A DNA stretch of 64,000 nucleotides from CAMLJR01 sp964631955 (lineage in GTDB: Bacteria; Pseudomonadota; Gammaproteobacteria; Pseudomonadales; CAMLJR01): positions 62,001 through 126,000 of the forward strand of contig CAZWBA010000010.1 of assembly GCA_964631955.1 (NCBI GenBank), given 5' to 3'. Positions within the stretch are counted from its first letter, which is position 1, and each line of letters opens with the position of its first letter. The position numbers and the translations under genes are program-made. Below are positions 1 through 8,571 of the stretch, in pieces. The notes beneath the pieces are model-generated. The model was given only the letters and a program-made list of their open reading frames with translations. It did no database searches and was not told the DNA's origin.

Positions 1-1428
1 ATTGCGTAATTTACTGCGCACATCCTGAATCGTCGCGCCGATGACCCACGCCGCGAGACACACGGTCAGGGCCACGCCCCAATGAAACTGCCCGCCGTAG
101 GCGACGGGAAATATCACGCCGACAAGGACGCTTGCAATCGCCGCGGGCAGCAGACGCCGCGTCACATCGTAAGCGCGATTATTTTTCCAGTGATTACCGG
201 GACCGATACCGAGAAATACCAGTAACACCGACATGAGCGGCGCGAACACCGCGTCGAAATACGGCGGTCCCACCGAATATTTGCCGAGCTTGAGCGCGTC
301 GACCGCTAACGGAAACAATGTGCCGCACAAAACGCTCAGCGCAGCGGCGAGCAACACCACATTATTGAACAGCAGAAATATTTCGCGTGAAAGCCAGCCG
401 TATTGCGCATTGCTGACAACCACCGGCGCGCGCAATGCGTAGAGTGTCAGCGAGCTGCCGATGACGATCGCGAGAAACGCGAGAATGAAAATGCCGCGCG
501 ACGGATCGGCCGCGAACGAATGCACGGAAGTCAGCACGCCCGAGCGCACCAGAAATGTTCCGAGCAGACTCAGTGAAAACGCAAAGATCGCGAGCAGGAC
601 CGTCCAGCTTTTGAATGCGCCGCGCTTATCGGTAACGGCGAGCGAATGAATCAGTGCCGTGCCGACGAGCCACGGCATGAACGAGGCATTTTCGACAGGA
701 TCCCAGAACCACCAGCCGCCCCAGCCCAGCACCGTGTAGGCCCACCAGCTGCCGAGCATGATGCCGAAGGTCAGAAACATCCACGCGATATTGCTCCACG
801 GCCGCGACCAGCGCGCCCACGCCGCATCGAGCTGGCCGCTCCACAGCGCGGCGATGGCGAACGCAAACGCTACAGAAAATCCGACATAGCCGAAATACAG
901 CATCGGCGGATGAATCACCATGCCCGGATCCTGCAGCAGCGGATTCAGATCGGAACCCTCGGTCGGCGGATTCGGCAGCAGACGCTCGAACGGGCTCGAT
1001 GTCAGCAGCATGAATAATAAAAATCCCACCGCAATCGCCCCCATCACGGCGAGCACGCGCGCGAGCATATCGAGCGGCAACTGCCGGCTGAACAACGCAA
1101 CAGCAACGGCCCACAACGATAGAATCCAGACCCACAGCAGCAACGACCCTTCGTGCCCGCCCCACACCGCAGCAAATTTATAGAACCACGGCAATTCGGT
1201 GTTCGATTGCGTCGATACGATCACCACCGAAAAATCGTTGGTCAGAAATGCGTGCGCCAGAATCGCGAAGGCGATGCTGAGCATGACGCACAAGCCCACC
1301 GCGAGCGGACGCGCCGACTGCAACAGGATTTCGCTGCGGCGAAACACACCGATGGCGGGAAGCAGTGCGAGCGATAGCGAAAGAAACAGCGCGAGAATGA
1401 GTGCGAAATGGCCGAGTTCTGGAGTCAT
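1..1428 (-). CDS. ccmF: Cytochrome c-type biogenesis protein CcmF (3' part cut by window edge)
   Basis: CcmF is the large multi-membrane-spanning subunit of the haem lyase that joins haem (delivered by CcmE) to apocytochrome c on the periplasmic side of the inner membrane. The reading frame starts at ATG 1426-1428 (MTPELGHFALIL) and stays open to the window edge, giving 476 codons of a protein usually about 650 long. The haem-handling tryptophan-rich motif WGGWWFWDPVE is present, with many hydrophobic segments around it. It follows ccmE by 22 bases and is the last visible gene of ccmABCDEF. The 3' end, and any ccmG/ccmH genes, lie outside the window. The identification is very secure; only the C-terminus is unseen. 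Confidence 0.97.
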   Translation of the reverse strand, partial: MTPELGHFALILALFLSLSLALLPAIGVFRRSEILLQSARPLAVGLCVMLSIAFAILAHAFLTNDFSVVIVSTQSNTELPWFYKFAAVWGGHEGSLLLWVWILSLWAVAVALFSRQLPLDMLARVLAVMGAIAVGFLLFMLLTSSPFERLLPNPPTEGSDLNPLLQDPGMVIHPPMLYFGYVGFSVAFAFAIAALWSGQLDAAWARWSRPWSNIAWMFLTFGIMLGSWWAYTVLGWGGWWFWDPVENASFMPWLVGTALIHSLAVTDKRGAFKSWTVLLAIFAFSLSLLGTFLVRSGVLTSVHSFAADPSRGIFILAFLAIVIGSSLTLYALRAPVVVSNAQYGWLSREIFLLFNNVVLLAAALSVLCGTLFPLAVDALKLGKYSVGPPYFDAVFAPLMSVLLVFLGIGPGNHWKNNRAYDVTRRLLPAAIASVLVGVIFPVAYGGQFHWGVALTVCLAAWVIGATIQDVRSKLRN

Positions 1429-1450
1429 GAAAATCCCGGAATACGGCCGT

Positions 1451-1906
1451 TCAATTGACAGCCGCGGAGGATGGAGTTGAAACGGGTGATGGCGCCAGCG
1501 AATCCTTCACTTCCGGCGGCATATAGTTTTCGTCGTGTTTCGCCAGCACTTCATTCGCCTGAAAAACGCTGCTGGCATCGAGCACACCGCTGGCAACGAT
1601 GCCCTGACCTTCGGCAAATAAATCGGGCAGGATGCCGGTGTATTCGACGGTCACCGTTTCCTTGTAATCAGTGATATCGAAACGCACTTTCAGACTTTTC
1701 GGATCGCGCTGCACACTGCCCTGCACCACCATGCCACCCGCGCGAATTTTTTTGCCGACAGGCGCCTTGCCCGCGACGATATCCGCCGGTGGATAAAACA
1801 GATTGATATTTTCGCGCATCGCATACGCGGTCAAACCCACTGCGCTGGCGACGCCGATCAGGACGAGTAAGACGATGAATAAGCGCTGGCGGCGAATCGG
1901 ATGCAT
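1451..1906 (-). CDS. ccmE: Haem chaperone CcmE
   Basis: CcmE is a periplasmic, membrane-anchored haem chaperone that binds haem covalently and hands it to the CcmF/H lyase. The 151-residue protein starts MHPIRRQRL, has one N-terminal anchor (about residues 9-28), an OB-fold body, and the HxxxY signature in KHDENYMPP, with the covalent haem ligand His124 and Tyr128. The Ala/Pro/Ser-rich tail (SLAPSPVSTPSSAAVN) is typical and variable. Length matches the family. It lies 18 bases after ccmD and 22 before ccmF, consistent with one ccm transcript. Confidence 0.97.
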   Translation of the reverse strand: MHPIRRQRLFIVLLVLIGVASAVGLTAYAMRENINLFYPPADIVAGKAPVGKKIRAGGMVVQGSVQRDPKSLKVRFDITDYKETVTVEYTGILPDLFAEGQGIVASGVLDASSVFQANEVLAKHDENYMPPEVKDSLAPSPVSTPSSAAVN

Positions 1907-1924
1907 AGTCGTTCGTTGATTCGA

Positions 1925-2131
1925 TTACTCAATGGATGCTGCAGACTGCGATTGCGCGCGGGCGGCGCGGCGCTGTTCGCCGGCACGTATTTCCGCCGCA
2001 ATGCGACGATGGCGTTGCGCGGGCACGGCAATAATCGCGATGAGTGTAGCGATGCTGATGGCATACGCGCTCCACACGAACGCGCCGTGACCGCCCATTT
2101 CCCACAATGCCGTTAGCGATTCGAATTGCAT
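1925..2131 (-). CDS. ccmD: Haem exporter protein CcmD
   Basis: CcmD is a small single-span membrane protein needed to release holo-CcmE from the CcmABC complex. The 68-residue product has the family hallmarks: an N-terminal stretch MGGHGAFVWSAY before one hydrophobic span (about residues 20-36), then a basic, alanine/arginine-rich cytoplasmic tail. It lies between ccmC and ccmE with short gaps. The family is poorly conserved, so the call rests on the MGGH..FVW..Y motif, size and position. Confidence 0.92.
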   Translation of the reverse strand: MQFESLTALWEMGGHGAFVWSAYAISIATLIAIIAVPAQRHRRIAAEIRAGEQRRAARAQSQSAASIE

Positions 2132-2152
2132 CAGCCTTTCACCACGATCATG

Positions 2153-2920
2153 TCACGCCCCGCCACTGATTCGCGTACCCGTCACAACTTCACGGACCCA
2201 TTGCGTGCTGCGTTCGCGCTGCAGAATTTCAGCGCGCATGGCCAGCAACAGGGCGAGCGCGTAAAAACAGTAAAAACCGAAAATCATGATAAGCAGCGGA
2301 TACAGCATTTCGGGCGCCATCGTGCTCTTGCCGACGACTTTGAGCGTTGCGGGCTGGTGCAGACTGAACCACCACTCCACTGACCAGTAAATGATGGGAA
2401 TGTTCACCACGCCGACAATGCCGAGCACCGCGCAGGCTTTTGCCGCAGCCTGTTTATTTTCGAAGGCTTCATACAGTGCGATGACGCCCATATAGAGAAA
2501 AAATAAAACCACGACAGAAGTGATTCGCGCATCCCAGACCCACCATGTTCCCCAGGTCGGTTTGCCCCAGATCGAACCGGTAATCAGCGCGATGAATGTC
2601 AGCGCCGCGCCGATCGGTGCGGCGCATTTCATCGCAACTTCGGCGAGTTTCATACGCCAGATCAGACTGATCGCGCCGGCGATCGCCATGAAGATGTAGC
2701 CGGCCATCGACAGCATCGAAGCGGGCACGTGAATATAGATAATGCGAAAGCTGTTGCCCTGACGAAAATCGGGCGGCGCGAACAACAATCCCCACACCGT
2801 TCCGGTAATCAGCAATACACCGCTCAGCACAGCGAGCCACGGCAGCCATTTGCCGCTGATCTGATAAAACCAGCGCGGCGAACCGAGTTTATGCCAGAGC
2901 GAACGGAGCCAGGACCACAT
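2153..2920 (-). CDS. ccmC: Haem exporter permease CcmC
   Basis: CcmC is a six-span inner-membrane protein that presents haem to CcmE. The 255-residue protein carries the tryptophan-rich periplasmic motif WGTWWVWDARIT (residues 123-134) and His64 in IYIHVP, a conserved haem-handling position. Six hydrophobic segments are visible. Its length is normal for the family. The 114-base gap to ccmB is the largest in the operon; I see no clear promoter in it. Confidence 0.97.
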   Translation of the reverse strand: MWSWLRSLWHKLGSPRWFYQISGKWLPWLAVLSGVLLITGTVWGLLFAPPDFRQGNSFRIIYIHVPASMLSMAGYIFMAIAGAISLIWRMKLAEVAMKCAAPIGAALTFIALITGSIWGKPTWGTWWVWDARITSVVVLFFLYMGVIALYEAFENKQAAAKACAVLGIVGVVNIPIIYWSVEWWFSLHQPATLKVVGKSTMAPEMLYPLLIMIFGFYCFYALALLLAMRAEILQRERSTQWVREVVTGTRISGGA

Positions 2921-3034
2921 CGAGCGAAATTACTCAAAATTAGAGGGCGCGGCATTATAGCTGAAGCGTTTGACGCGCCGTATAAGCGAAATGATATAAG
3001 CTAAGAAGCGTCAACTAATTTATGAGTGGACTAT

Positions 3035-3727
3035 TCAATTATCGATGCTGATTCGCACCGAACTTGCGATGGCGAACGGCGCCAGCGGTAACGCCAACGC
3101 GAGCAATGCACCCAGTACCGCGATTTGACCGCCGTAAGGAAAACCCTCGGCTGCGGCCTGCACCGCACTCGCGCCGAAAATCAGCACGGGAATGTATAAC
3201 GGCAATACGATCAGCGATAGCAACAAACCGCCGCGCCTCAATCCCACTGTCAGTGCCCCGCCGATAGCGCCTATCGCACTCAGCACCGCGGTGCCGAGCA
3301 ATAAACTCAACATCAACGCCGGCATTGCCGCTGCCGGTAATTGCAGGAGCAATGCTAATAAAGGCGCGATGAGCGCGAGCGGCAATCCGGTCACGAGCCA
3401 GTGCGCTGCGGTTTTCGCCAGCATCACGATGTATAACGCGCACGGGCTCAGCAGCATCTGTTCGAGACTGCCATCGTCGTAATCGCTGCGAAACAGACCA
3501 TCGCTCGCCAGCAGGCACGACAGCAACGCAATCACCCACAACATGCCGGGTGCGATCAGCGCGAGCTGTTGCGGCTCAGGCCCGATACCCAGCGGCAGCA
3601 ATGTGCAGACCAGCGTGAAGAACAGCAGCGGATTCGCGATTTCGGCGCGACGCCGCAACGCCAGCAGCGTATCGCGGCGAATGACGCACAATGCCATCGC
3701 AAATGTCGACAGGGTCTGACCGCTCAT
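3035..3727 (-). CDS. ccmB: Haem exporter permease CcmB
   Basis: CcmB is the membrane subunit of the CcmAB ABC-type complex that drives release of haem-loaded CcmE. The frame is open further upstream, but ATG 3725-3727 (MSGQTLSTFAMALCVIRRD) was chosen because it gives a family-typical 230 residues and forms an ATGA overlap with the ccmA stop codon. Six hydrophobic segments are visible, with FRSDYDDGSLEQMLLSP, the conserved cytoplasmic loop, near residue 75. Confidence 0.95.
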   Translation of the reverse strand: MSGQTLSTFAMALCVIRRDTLLALRRRAEIANPLLFFTLVCTLLPLGIGPEPQQLALIAPGMLWVIALLSCLLASDGLFRSDYDDGSLEQMLLSPCALYIVMLAKTAAHWLVTGLPLALIAPLLALLLQLPAAAMPALMLSLLLGTAVLSAIGAIGGALTVGLRRGGLLLSLIVLPLYIPVLIFGASAVQAAAEGFPYGGQIAVLGALLALALPLAPFAIASSVRISIDN

Positions 3728-4419
3728 GACACGCCACCCGCCTCTGCGGCGGCGACGCGCAATGCAACCGCGCGCAACTGCGGCAGGGACAACGGGTGAT
3801 GCGACGTCAGCAGCACGGCGCCACCCGCCGCTGCATGCGCGGCAATCCACTGCTCCAGTTCGCTCACACCACGCCGATCGATCGCGGTGAAGGGCTCGTC
3901 GAGAATCCACAGTTTTTTTTCGGTCGACGGGGCATCGGCCAAAAACAAACGCGCAAGGCCTGCACGCCGTTGCTGTCCCGCCGATAACTGATAACACGGG
4001 CTGTCTTCATACCCGTGCAGACCGACACGCTCCAGCGCGACGTCGATATCATCGCGCGCGCTTTTATTTTGGCGGGTATCGATGCCGCGCAAGCCAGCCC
4101 ACCATTGCAGATTTTCACGCGCGCTCAAGGCGGCTTTAAGACCGATGGCATGGCCGAGAAAAATCGTGTCCGCCGCGAATTCGGCGCGCCGACGCGTCAG
4201 CGGCTCACCGCGCCATGACATTTCGCCCTGCCAGCGGCTCGACAAGCCGCCGATGCAGCGCAGCAGCGTGGTTTTGCCAACACCGTTCGCCGCTTCAAGC
4301 TGCACGATATCGCCCGCCTTCACGGTGAATGAGACCGGCTCGAACAGCGGCGCATCGTCGCGTTCGCAACACACGTTTCGCAGCTCCAGCAGGGGTGAAT
4401 TCAAGGAGGTCTGGCTCAA
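3724..4419 (-). CDS. ccmA: Haem exporter ATPase CcmA
   Basis: CcmA is the ATP-binding subunit of the CcmABCD complex; its ATP hydrolysis releases holo-CcmE. The 231-residue protein has a Walker A motif AANGVGKTT (about residues 43-51), an ABC signature LSAGQQRR, Walker B LWILDEP and a switch histidine in LTSHH. It overlaps ccmB by four bases (ATGA), so the two are probably translationally coupled. It is the first ccm gene and is transcribed divergently from the FliK-like gene starting 61 bases away, so promoters for both must lie in or near that short gap. Confidence 0.96.
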   Translation of the reverse strand: MSQTSLNSPLLELRNVCCERDDAPLFEPVSFTVKAGDIVQLEAANGVGKTTLLRCIGGLSSRWQGEMSWRGEPLTRRRAEFAADTIFLGHAIGLKAALSARENLQWWAGLRGIDTRQNKSARDDIDVALERVGLHGYEDSPCYQLSAGQQRRAGLARLFLADAPSTEKKLWILDEPFTAIDRRGVSELEQWIAAHAAAGGAVLLTSHHPLSLPQLRAVALRVAAAEAGGVS

Positions 4420-4480
4420 TCGGACTGACTCGATCGGGAAGAAGATTCAATATTTTTGCGATGTGGCCGCTACAGTGAAG

Positions 4481-6202
4481 ATGAGCATCGCCGCAACCGC
4501 CAATTCTTATTACAACGCCTTGTCGCCCGGTGCTGCGGCCACGCTCGCATCGAGTCCGCTGGCGGCGAATCCCGGCGGGCGCATCGCCGCCATCGTGGAA
4601 GCGCTGACGCGCATTCTGCAGACGTCCGACGCTGATCCGGCGAGCATGTCAAAGGGTGCAGCATCGGCGAATTCGGGCGCGGCTATTATACTCACGCAGC
4701 TGTCTGCGCTGACAAAACTATCCGACCCCGGCGCGGCGCTAAAGGGTATGGCGATGGAGCTGAACCTCAATCAATTGCTCAACGGCCCGGTGCTGCAAAA
4801 GGCACTGACGCAGTTGCCGCCCGAATTGCTGGGCAAGCCGCAGGTCATTCAGGCGCTGGTGTTGCAAAATACCCTGCTGCCCGCCGGCACCACGAAAGAA
4901 GCGTTAGCGCTGCCAACCCTGCTTGTCCCCACGCCCGACGGCGCGGCCGCATCCAGAAACGCCGGTGCGAATACGCTTTACCGCGTCAATATCGAATGGC
5001 AGAACAGACTCATTCAATTGCTGAGCCCGCAACCCCTGCCGGCGGGAACGCGCGTGCCCCTGCAGATCGATGCGCGCGGCGCCATCAGTCTGCTGCGACC
5101 GGAAATTGCCGCGAAACTTTTACTCGCGCAAAACGTCGCGAGCAATGCGGCCGCGTCGAATGTTTCGCGCTCGACACCGGCACAAGCGATTTCGACACAG
5201 CCGGTTTCAACATCGCCTGCGCCGATGACGCCATCGCAAACGATTCAACAATCCCTGCGCGAACTGCTTCCGCGCCAGCAGGCCCTGCACACGCTGGTGC
5301 CGCTGCTGCAAAAATTCATCGCACCCGCGGCTCGCGAACAATTGCCGCAACCGATTACGAAAGCGCTTGCGCAATTAATGCAATCGCTACCCAAACCGGC
5401 GCAATTAAATACCGCGCAAAATGTAAAACAGGCCATTAGCAACAGCGGCAGTTTTCTCGAAGCGAAAATAGCAAATGTCGCTACAGCTGCGCCCAACGCG
5501 GAACCACTGCCGAAAATCGCGGCGACCGATATCAAGGCGCAAATCACCACGCTACTGGCATTGATTCGCCAGCTGAATCCGCAGGCAGCGGCGATGATGA
5601 CAAAAACATCGTCGCCCACCACCACGACATTCGTTGCTGAAGACGATTTTGTCTACGCGAAACCGGCTATCCAGAATCCGGCTGGTGATAGCAATCAAAC
5701 CGGTGAAAGCGAATCGCTCGATGCGCTGCTCATACAACTCGGCAAATTATTGCAATCGGGTTTCGCGCGCATTCAACTCAATCAGCTCGACAGCGCCCAT
5801 GCGCGCCATGTCAATCATGAAACGCAGATGCCGGTGCCGACGTGGGTGCTCGAATTGCCGCTGCGCACGCAGCACGGCGTCGATCAACTGCAATTGCGCA
5901 TCGAACAGCATCGCAAGCAACAGCAACAACGCACGCGCGTGCAGTGGAATGTGGAAATTGCTTTTGATCTGCACGCGGCGGGAAAAATCGCGGCGTCGCT
6001 CGCCATCGTCGATAACACCGTCGCCGCGACCTTGTGGGCCGAGCAGGAAAAAACGCATTTGCGCGTGCGCGAGGAAATGGAGTTTTTGCGCGTCGGTCTC
6101 GAATCGGTCGGCGTCAAGGTCACCGAAATACAGTGTCGACTGGGCTTACCGGCAGCGCGCGTAAATCCCGTCTCGCAGCAGTTGGTCGATATCCATACCT
6201 GA
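4481..6202 (+). CDS. FliK-like protein (hook-length control C-terminal domain)
   Basis: A 573-residue protein with a long Ala/Gln/Pro-rich N-terminal part of low complexity and a structured C-terminal region (about residues 430-560) resembling the Flg_hook domain of FliK: MPVPTWVLELPLRTQHGVD followed by a charged segment ending REEMEFLRVGLESVGV. The frame is open upstream, but ATG 4481 (MSIAATANSYYN) lies beyond the ccmA start and gives a sensible N-terminus; upstream in-frame codons overlap ccmA. The true fliK is at 37731-39014, so this is a second FliK-type protein. It is followed 15 bases later by an FlhB-C-like gene, so the two probably act as a pair in flagellar export control. The same pair sits beside ccmA in pseudomonads (recalled, not checked). 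Its exact role is not known to me. Confidence 0.8.
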   Translation: MSIAATANSYYNALSPGAAATLASSPLAANPGGRIAAIVEALTRILQTSDADPASMSKGAASANSGAAIILTQLSALTKLSDPGAALKGMAMELNLNQLLNGPVLQKALTQLPPELLGKPQVIQALVLQNTLLPAGTTKEALALPTLLVPTPDGAAASRNAGANTLYRVNIEWQNRLIQLLSPQPLPAGTRVPLQIDARGAISLLRPEIAAKLLLAQNVASNAAASNVSRSTPAQAISTQPVSTSPAPMTPSQTIQQSLRELLPRQQALHTLVPLLQKFIAPAAREQLPQPITKALAQLMQSLPKPAQLNTAQNVKQAISNSGSFLEAKIANVATAAPNAEPLPKIAATDIKAQITTLLALIRQLNPQAAAMMTKTSSPTTTTFVAEDDFVYAKPAIQNPAGDSNQTGESESLDALLIQLGKLLQSGFARIQLNQLDSAHARHVNHETQMPVPTWVLELPLRTQHGVDQLQLRIEQHRKQQQQRTRVQWNVEIAFDLHAAGKIAASLAIVDNTVAATLWAEQEKTHLRVREEMEFLRVGLESVGVKVTEIQCRLGLPAARVNPVSQQLVDIHT

Positions 6203-6217
6203 GGTCATTGGGCACGC

Positions 6218-6586
6218 ATGAATACATCCGATAGCGGCTCGACGCAGGACGGCGAAAAACAGGCGGTCGCGCTCTCCTACGATGGCAGGCGCGCACCGAC
6301 CATCACCGCCGAAGGCAGCGGCGATCTCGCCGAACAGATTGTGGCGATCGCGCGCGAGCACGGCATTCCGCTGTTCGAAAATCCGCAATTGCTGGCGCTG
6401 CTGCAGGACGTGGGGCTGGGTGAGGAAATTCCGGAAACGCTGTATCTATGTATCGCGCAGGTCATCGCGTTCGCGTACAAAATTCAGGGAAAATTTCCGA
6501 AGGACTGGCAGGCGCCGCGCGACGATGATGCCTTCCGGGAAAATGGCGATGCCGCACTGGCGGCATTGTTGCCGCCGCCTGCATGA
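6218..6586 (+). CDS. Short FlhB C-terminal-like export switch protein
   Basis: A 122-residue soluble protein matching the cytoplasmic domain of FlhB/YscU-type export switch proteins: AVALSYDGRRAPTITAEGSGDLAEQI aligns with the region just after the FlhB NPTH cleavage site, followed by AREHGIPLFENPQLLALL and IPETLYLCIAQVIAFAY. It lacks the N-terminal membrane domain and the NPTH motif. Such stand-alone proteins (FlhX/YlqH type) can partly replace the FlhB C-domain in other bacteria. It is co-directional with the FliK-like gene 15 bases upstream and converges with the DUF2802 gene. The family call is secure; the function here is inferred. Confidence 0.85.
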   Translation: MNTSDSGSTQDGEKQAVALSYDGRRAPTITAEGSGDLAEQIVAIAREHGIPLFENPQLLALLQDVGLGEEIPETLYLCIAQVIAFAYKIQGKFPKDWQAPRDDDAFRENGDAALAALLPPPA

Positions 6587-6612
6587 GAAGTCGAAAAGAA
6601 TAATTAACTCGA

Positions 6613-6990
6613 TTATTTCCGATTGCGTTTCAGCAGCGAGAGCAATTCCGCTTCGGCCGCCGAAGTCTCGCCCTGCTGTGCGGTTTTCGCCAGCAGCGCC
6701 TGCAACTGACCGTATTGCGGCTGATCGATAGTGGAATTGTTTTCGATGGCATCGAGACGTTCGCTGAAACGTCTGACGATTTTATCGGCTTCGAGTACGC
6801 GCTGACCGATCGCCAGCAATTCCTGTTGATGCTGTTCGCGCAACGCCGCGAATTTTTGTTCGAGCGCAGCGTTGTTCGCCGTCAATGTATCGATGCGCGC
6901 TGCAAGTTTTCGCCAGGCAATGATGAGCGCGGCGATGACGCTGATCGTCACCGCCGCGAAAACCACTGCTGCCATCTCGAAAATCGTCAT
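6613..6990 (-). CDS. DUF2802-type membrane-anchored coiled-coil protein
   Basis: A 125-residue protein with one N-terminal membrane span (MTIFEMAAVVFAAVTISVI...), a coiled-coil region rich in A/L/E/Q (about residues 30-80) and a conserved C-terminal AEAELLSLLKR. This is the architecture of the DUF2802 protein found after cheW in pseudomonad flagellar clusters. ATG 6988-6990 was chosen over the longer frame because the hydrophobic span then begins directly at the N-terminus and it leaves a 35-base gap to cheW. It is the last gene of the parA-cheW unit and converges with the FlhB-like gene (26 bases apart). No biochemical function is known to me. Confidence 0.8.
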   Translation of the reverse strand: MTIFEMAAVVFAAVTISVIAALIIAWRKLAARIDTLTANNAALEQKFAALREQHQQELLAIGQRVLEADKIVRRFSERLDAIENNSTIDQPQYGQLQALLAKTAQQGETSAAEAELLSLLKRNRK

Positions 6991-7025
6991 GTTGCGTCCA
7001 GCTTTCCTGCGTCCGGCCTTCGCTA

Positions 7026-7505
7026 TTACATATCCGTCAGATCGGCCCATTCTTCGTCGGTGAGCAATTTCGCCAGTTCGACCAGAATGAGCAGCTCGTT
7101 GTTTTTGTGGCAGACGCCCTGAATGAATTTGGCGCTGTCCTCGTTGCCGACATTCGGCGCCGTTTCGATTTCAGATTGTCGCAGATATACCACTTCGGCC
7201 ACGGCGTCGACGAGAATGCCGATGACGTGCTTGCCCGCTTCGATAATCACGATACGCGTCTGCTCGGTAACTTCCGCGGGCGGCAGACCGAAACGGTCGC
7301 GCGTGTCGAGTACGGTCACGACATTGCCGCGCAGATTGACGATGCCGAGCACATAACTCGGCGCGCCCGGCACCGGTGCAATCTCGGTGTAACGCAGCAC
7401 TTCCTGTACCTGCATGACATTGATGCCGTAGGTCTCGCCGTCGAGACGGAACGTCACCCATTGCAGTACCGGATCTTCAGCGTTTTTTGCGGTTTTGGTC
7501 GCCAT
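7026..7505 (-). CDS. cheW: Chemotaxis coupling protein CheW
   Basis: CheW links methyl-accepting receptors to the CheA kinase at the cell pole. The 159-residue protein is a single CheW domain: QWVTFRLDGETYGINVMQVQEVLRY, then PGAPSYVLGIVNLRGNVVTVLDTR and a C-terminal LLILVELAKLLTDEE. Length and motif spacing are typical. It is co-oriented with, and 102 bases from, the CheW-domain gene upstream; the gap holds a short C-rich stretch and no clear promoter. It probably belongs to the transcript read from the sigma-54 element at 9501-9515. Confidence 0.96.
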   Translation of the reverse strand: MATKTAKNAEDPVLQWVTFRLDGETYGINVMQVQEVLRYTEIAPVPGAPSYVLGIVNLRGNVVTVLDTRDRFGLPPAEVTEQTRIVIIEAGKHVIGILVDAVAEVVYLRQSEIETAPNVGNEDSAKFIQGVCHKNNELLILVELAKLLTDEEWADLTDM

Positions 7506-7607
7506 CGGGATTGCCTTTGTTTTGTCGTTGGTTTCGCCCCTCGCCCACAGGCAGAGGGACTAAAAGCCCACTAACTATAGATCAAGGCCTGTTCATCGCC
7601 AGCTGTG

Positions 7608-8570
7608 TCATCGGGGAGCACGCTTTCTGTCCTGCGTGTGAAAAAGCCACGCGAGCTGTGCAATATCGAACAGCGCGCACATCTGATCGAGCAGGGTGCC
7701 GGCCAGCCACGGACGCTTGCTGCGCTCGCCGCGCCAGCGCACTTTATCGGGATCGAGCAAGGTGGTGCCGACCACGGCATCGACCGCGAGCCCCCAGTCG
7801 GAACCGAATAGCGACACCACATAGCGATACTGTTCGCGCATCGCTGCGTGATAACGCTCGGGCATCACCACCAGACCGGTATCCATCGTGCGCACGTTGT
7901 ATTCCTTCACCGGCAATAATCCCATGAACCACTGGGTCTGTCCGAAAATTTCAGTGAGCGCAGCTTTCTCTAACGGATAAATACTGCCGAGCTCGACGAG
8001 CGGCGCTGCCAGCTGCAAACCACCCGCTTTGAAAATCAGACATTCGAACGGCTGCTGCGCCCACTGAGGGCGACCGTTAGATAACCAGGCGGCGGGCGAC
8101 GCCATCGTCGTTAAATCGTTGTCGGCTTGCGGCTGTGAAGCGGGCTCGATCACTTTCGCTTCGACAATTTCCGTCGCCTCGACGAGCGGCTGCGTCTCTA
8201 CGATCGGCTGCGTCTCTACGATCGAAATTGTTTCGACGGCGGGTTTCGTTTCTGCAACTGTCCTGGCGACTGACGGTTTTGCTTCGACGATCGGTTTTGT
8301 AATGTCAGTCTCGGCCACCGGCGGCAGCGGCATGCGCAGATTGAGTGTGCGAACCGGCTCTGCATACGGACGCGCGGGCACGATACGCGCGCTGCGCGCT
8401 GCGCTTGGCAGCGGTGCGATGTTGCTGCCGGACGCGAGTTTCAACGCATTTTCTTCGACATGGTTGCGGGTATCGGCGCGATGCTCCTCATTCAGCGAGG
8501 TATCGCCGAGCGGCATGTCGTTGAGCAGGCTGTCCAGATATTCCTGCAGAAAATCGCTGGAGTTGCTCAT
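7608..8570 (-). CDS. CheW-domain protein with long N-terminal extension
   Basis: A 320-residue protein with a short conserved start (MSNSSDFLQEYLDSLL), a low-complexity middle rich in Val/Glu/Thr/Pro with imperfect repeats (IVETQPIVETQPLVEATEIVEAK), and a C-terminal CheW-like domain from about residue 170 (PFECLIFKAGGLQLAAPLVELGSIYP ... WFMGLLPVKEYNVRTMDTG). ATG 8568-8570 abuts the parA stop by one base; upstream in-frame codons lie in parA. It corresponds to the CheW-like partner always found beside parA in Pseudomonas-type clusters, thought to link ParA (ParC) to polar chemotaxis arrays. The coupling function is inferred from the family. Confidence 0.88.
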   Translation of the reverse strand: MSNSSDFLQEYLDSLLNDMPLGDTSLNEEHRADTRNHVEENALKLASGSNIAPLPSAARSARIVPARPYAEPVRTLNLRMPLPPVAETDITKPIVEAKPSVARTVAETKPAVETISIVETQPIVETQPLVEATEIVEAKVIEPASQPQADNDLTTMASPAAWLSNGRPQWAQQPFECLIFKAGGLQLAAPLVELGSIYPLEKAALTEIFGQTQWFMGLLPVKEYNVRTMDTGLVVMPERYHAAMREQYRYVVSLFGSDWGLAVDAVVGTTLLDPDKVRWRGERSKRPWLAGTLLDQMCALFDIAQLAWLFHTQDRKRAPR

Positions 8571-8571
8571 T

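Noticed and set aside
1..1183. Open frames on both strands within the ccmF region
   Set aside because: The minus-strand CcmF frame explains the region; the others are shadows.
4082..4480. Upstream extension of the FliK-like gene over ccmA
   Set aside because: It would read antisense through conserved ccmA; the ATG at 4481 lies outside ccmA and gives a natural N-terminus.
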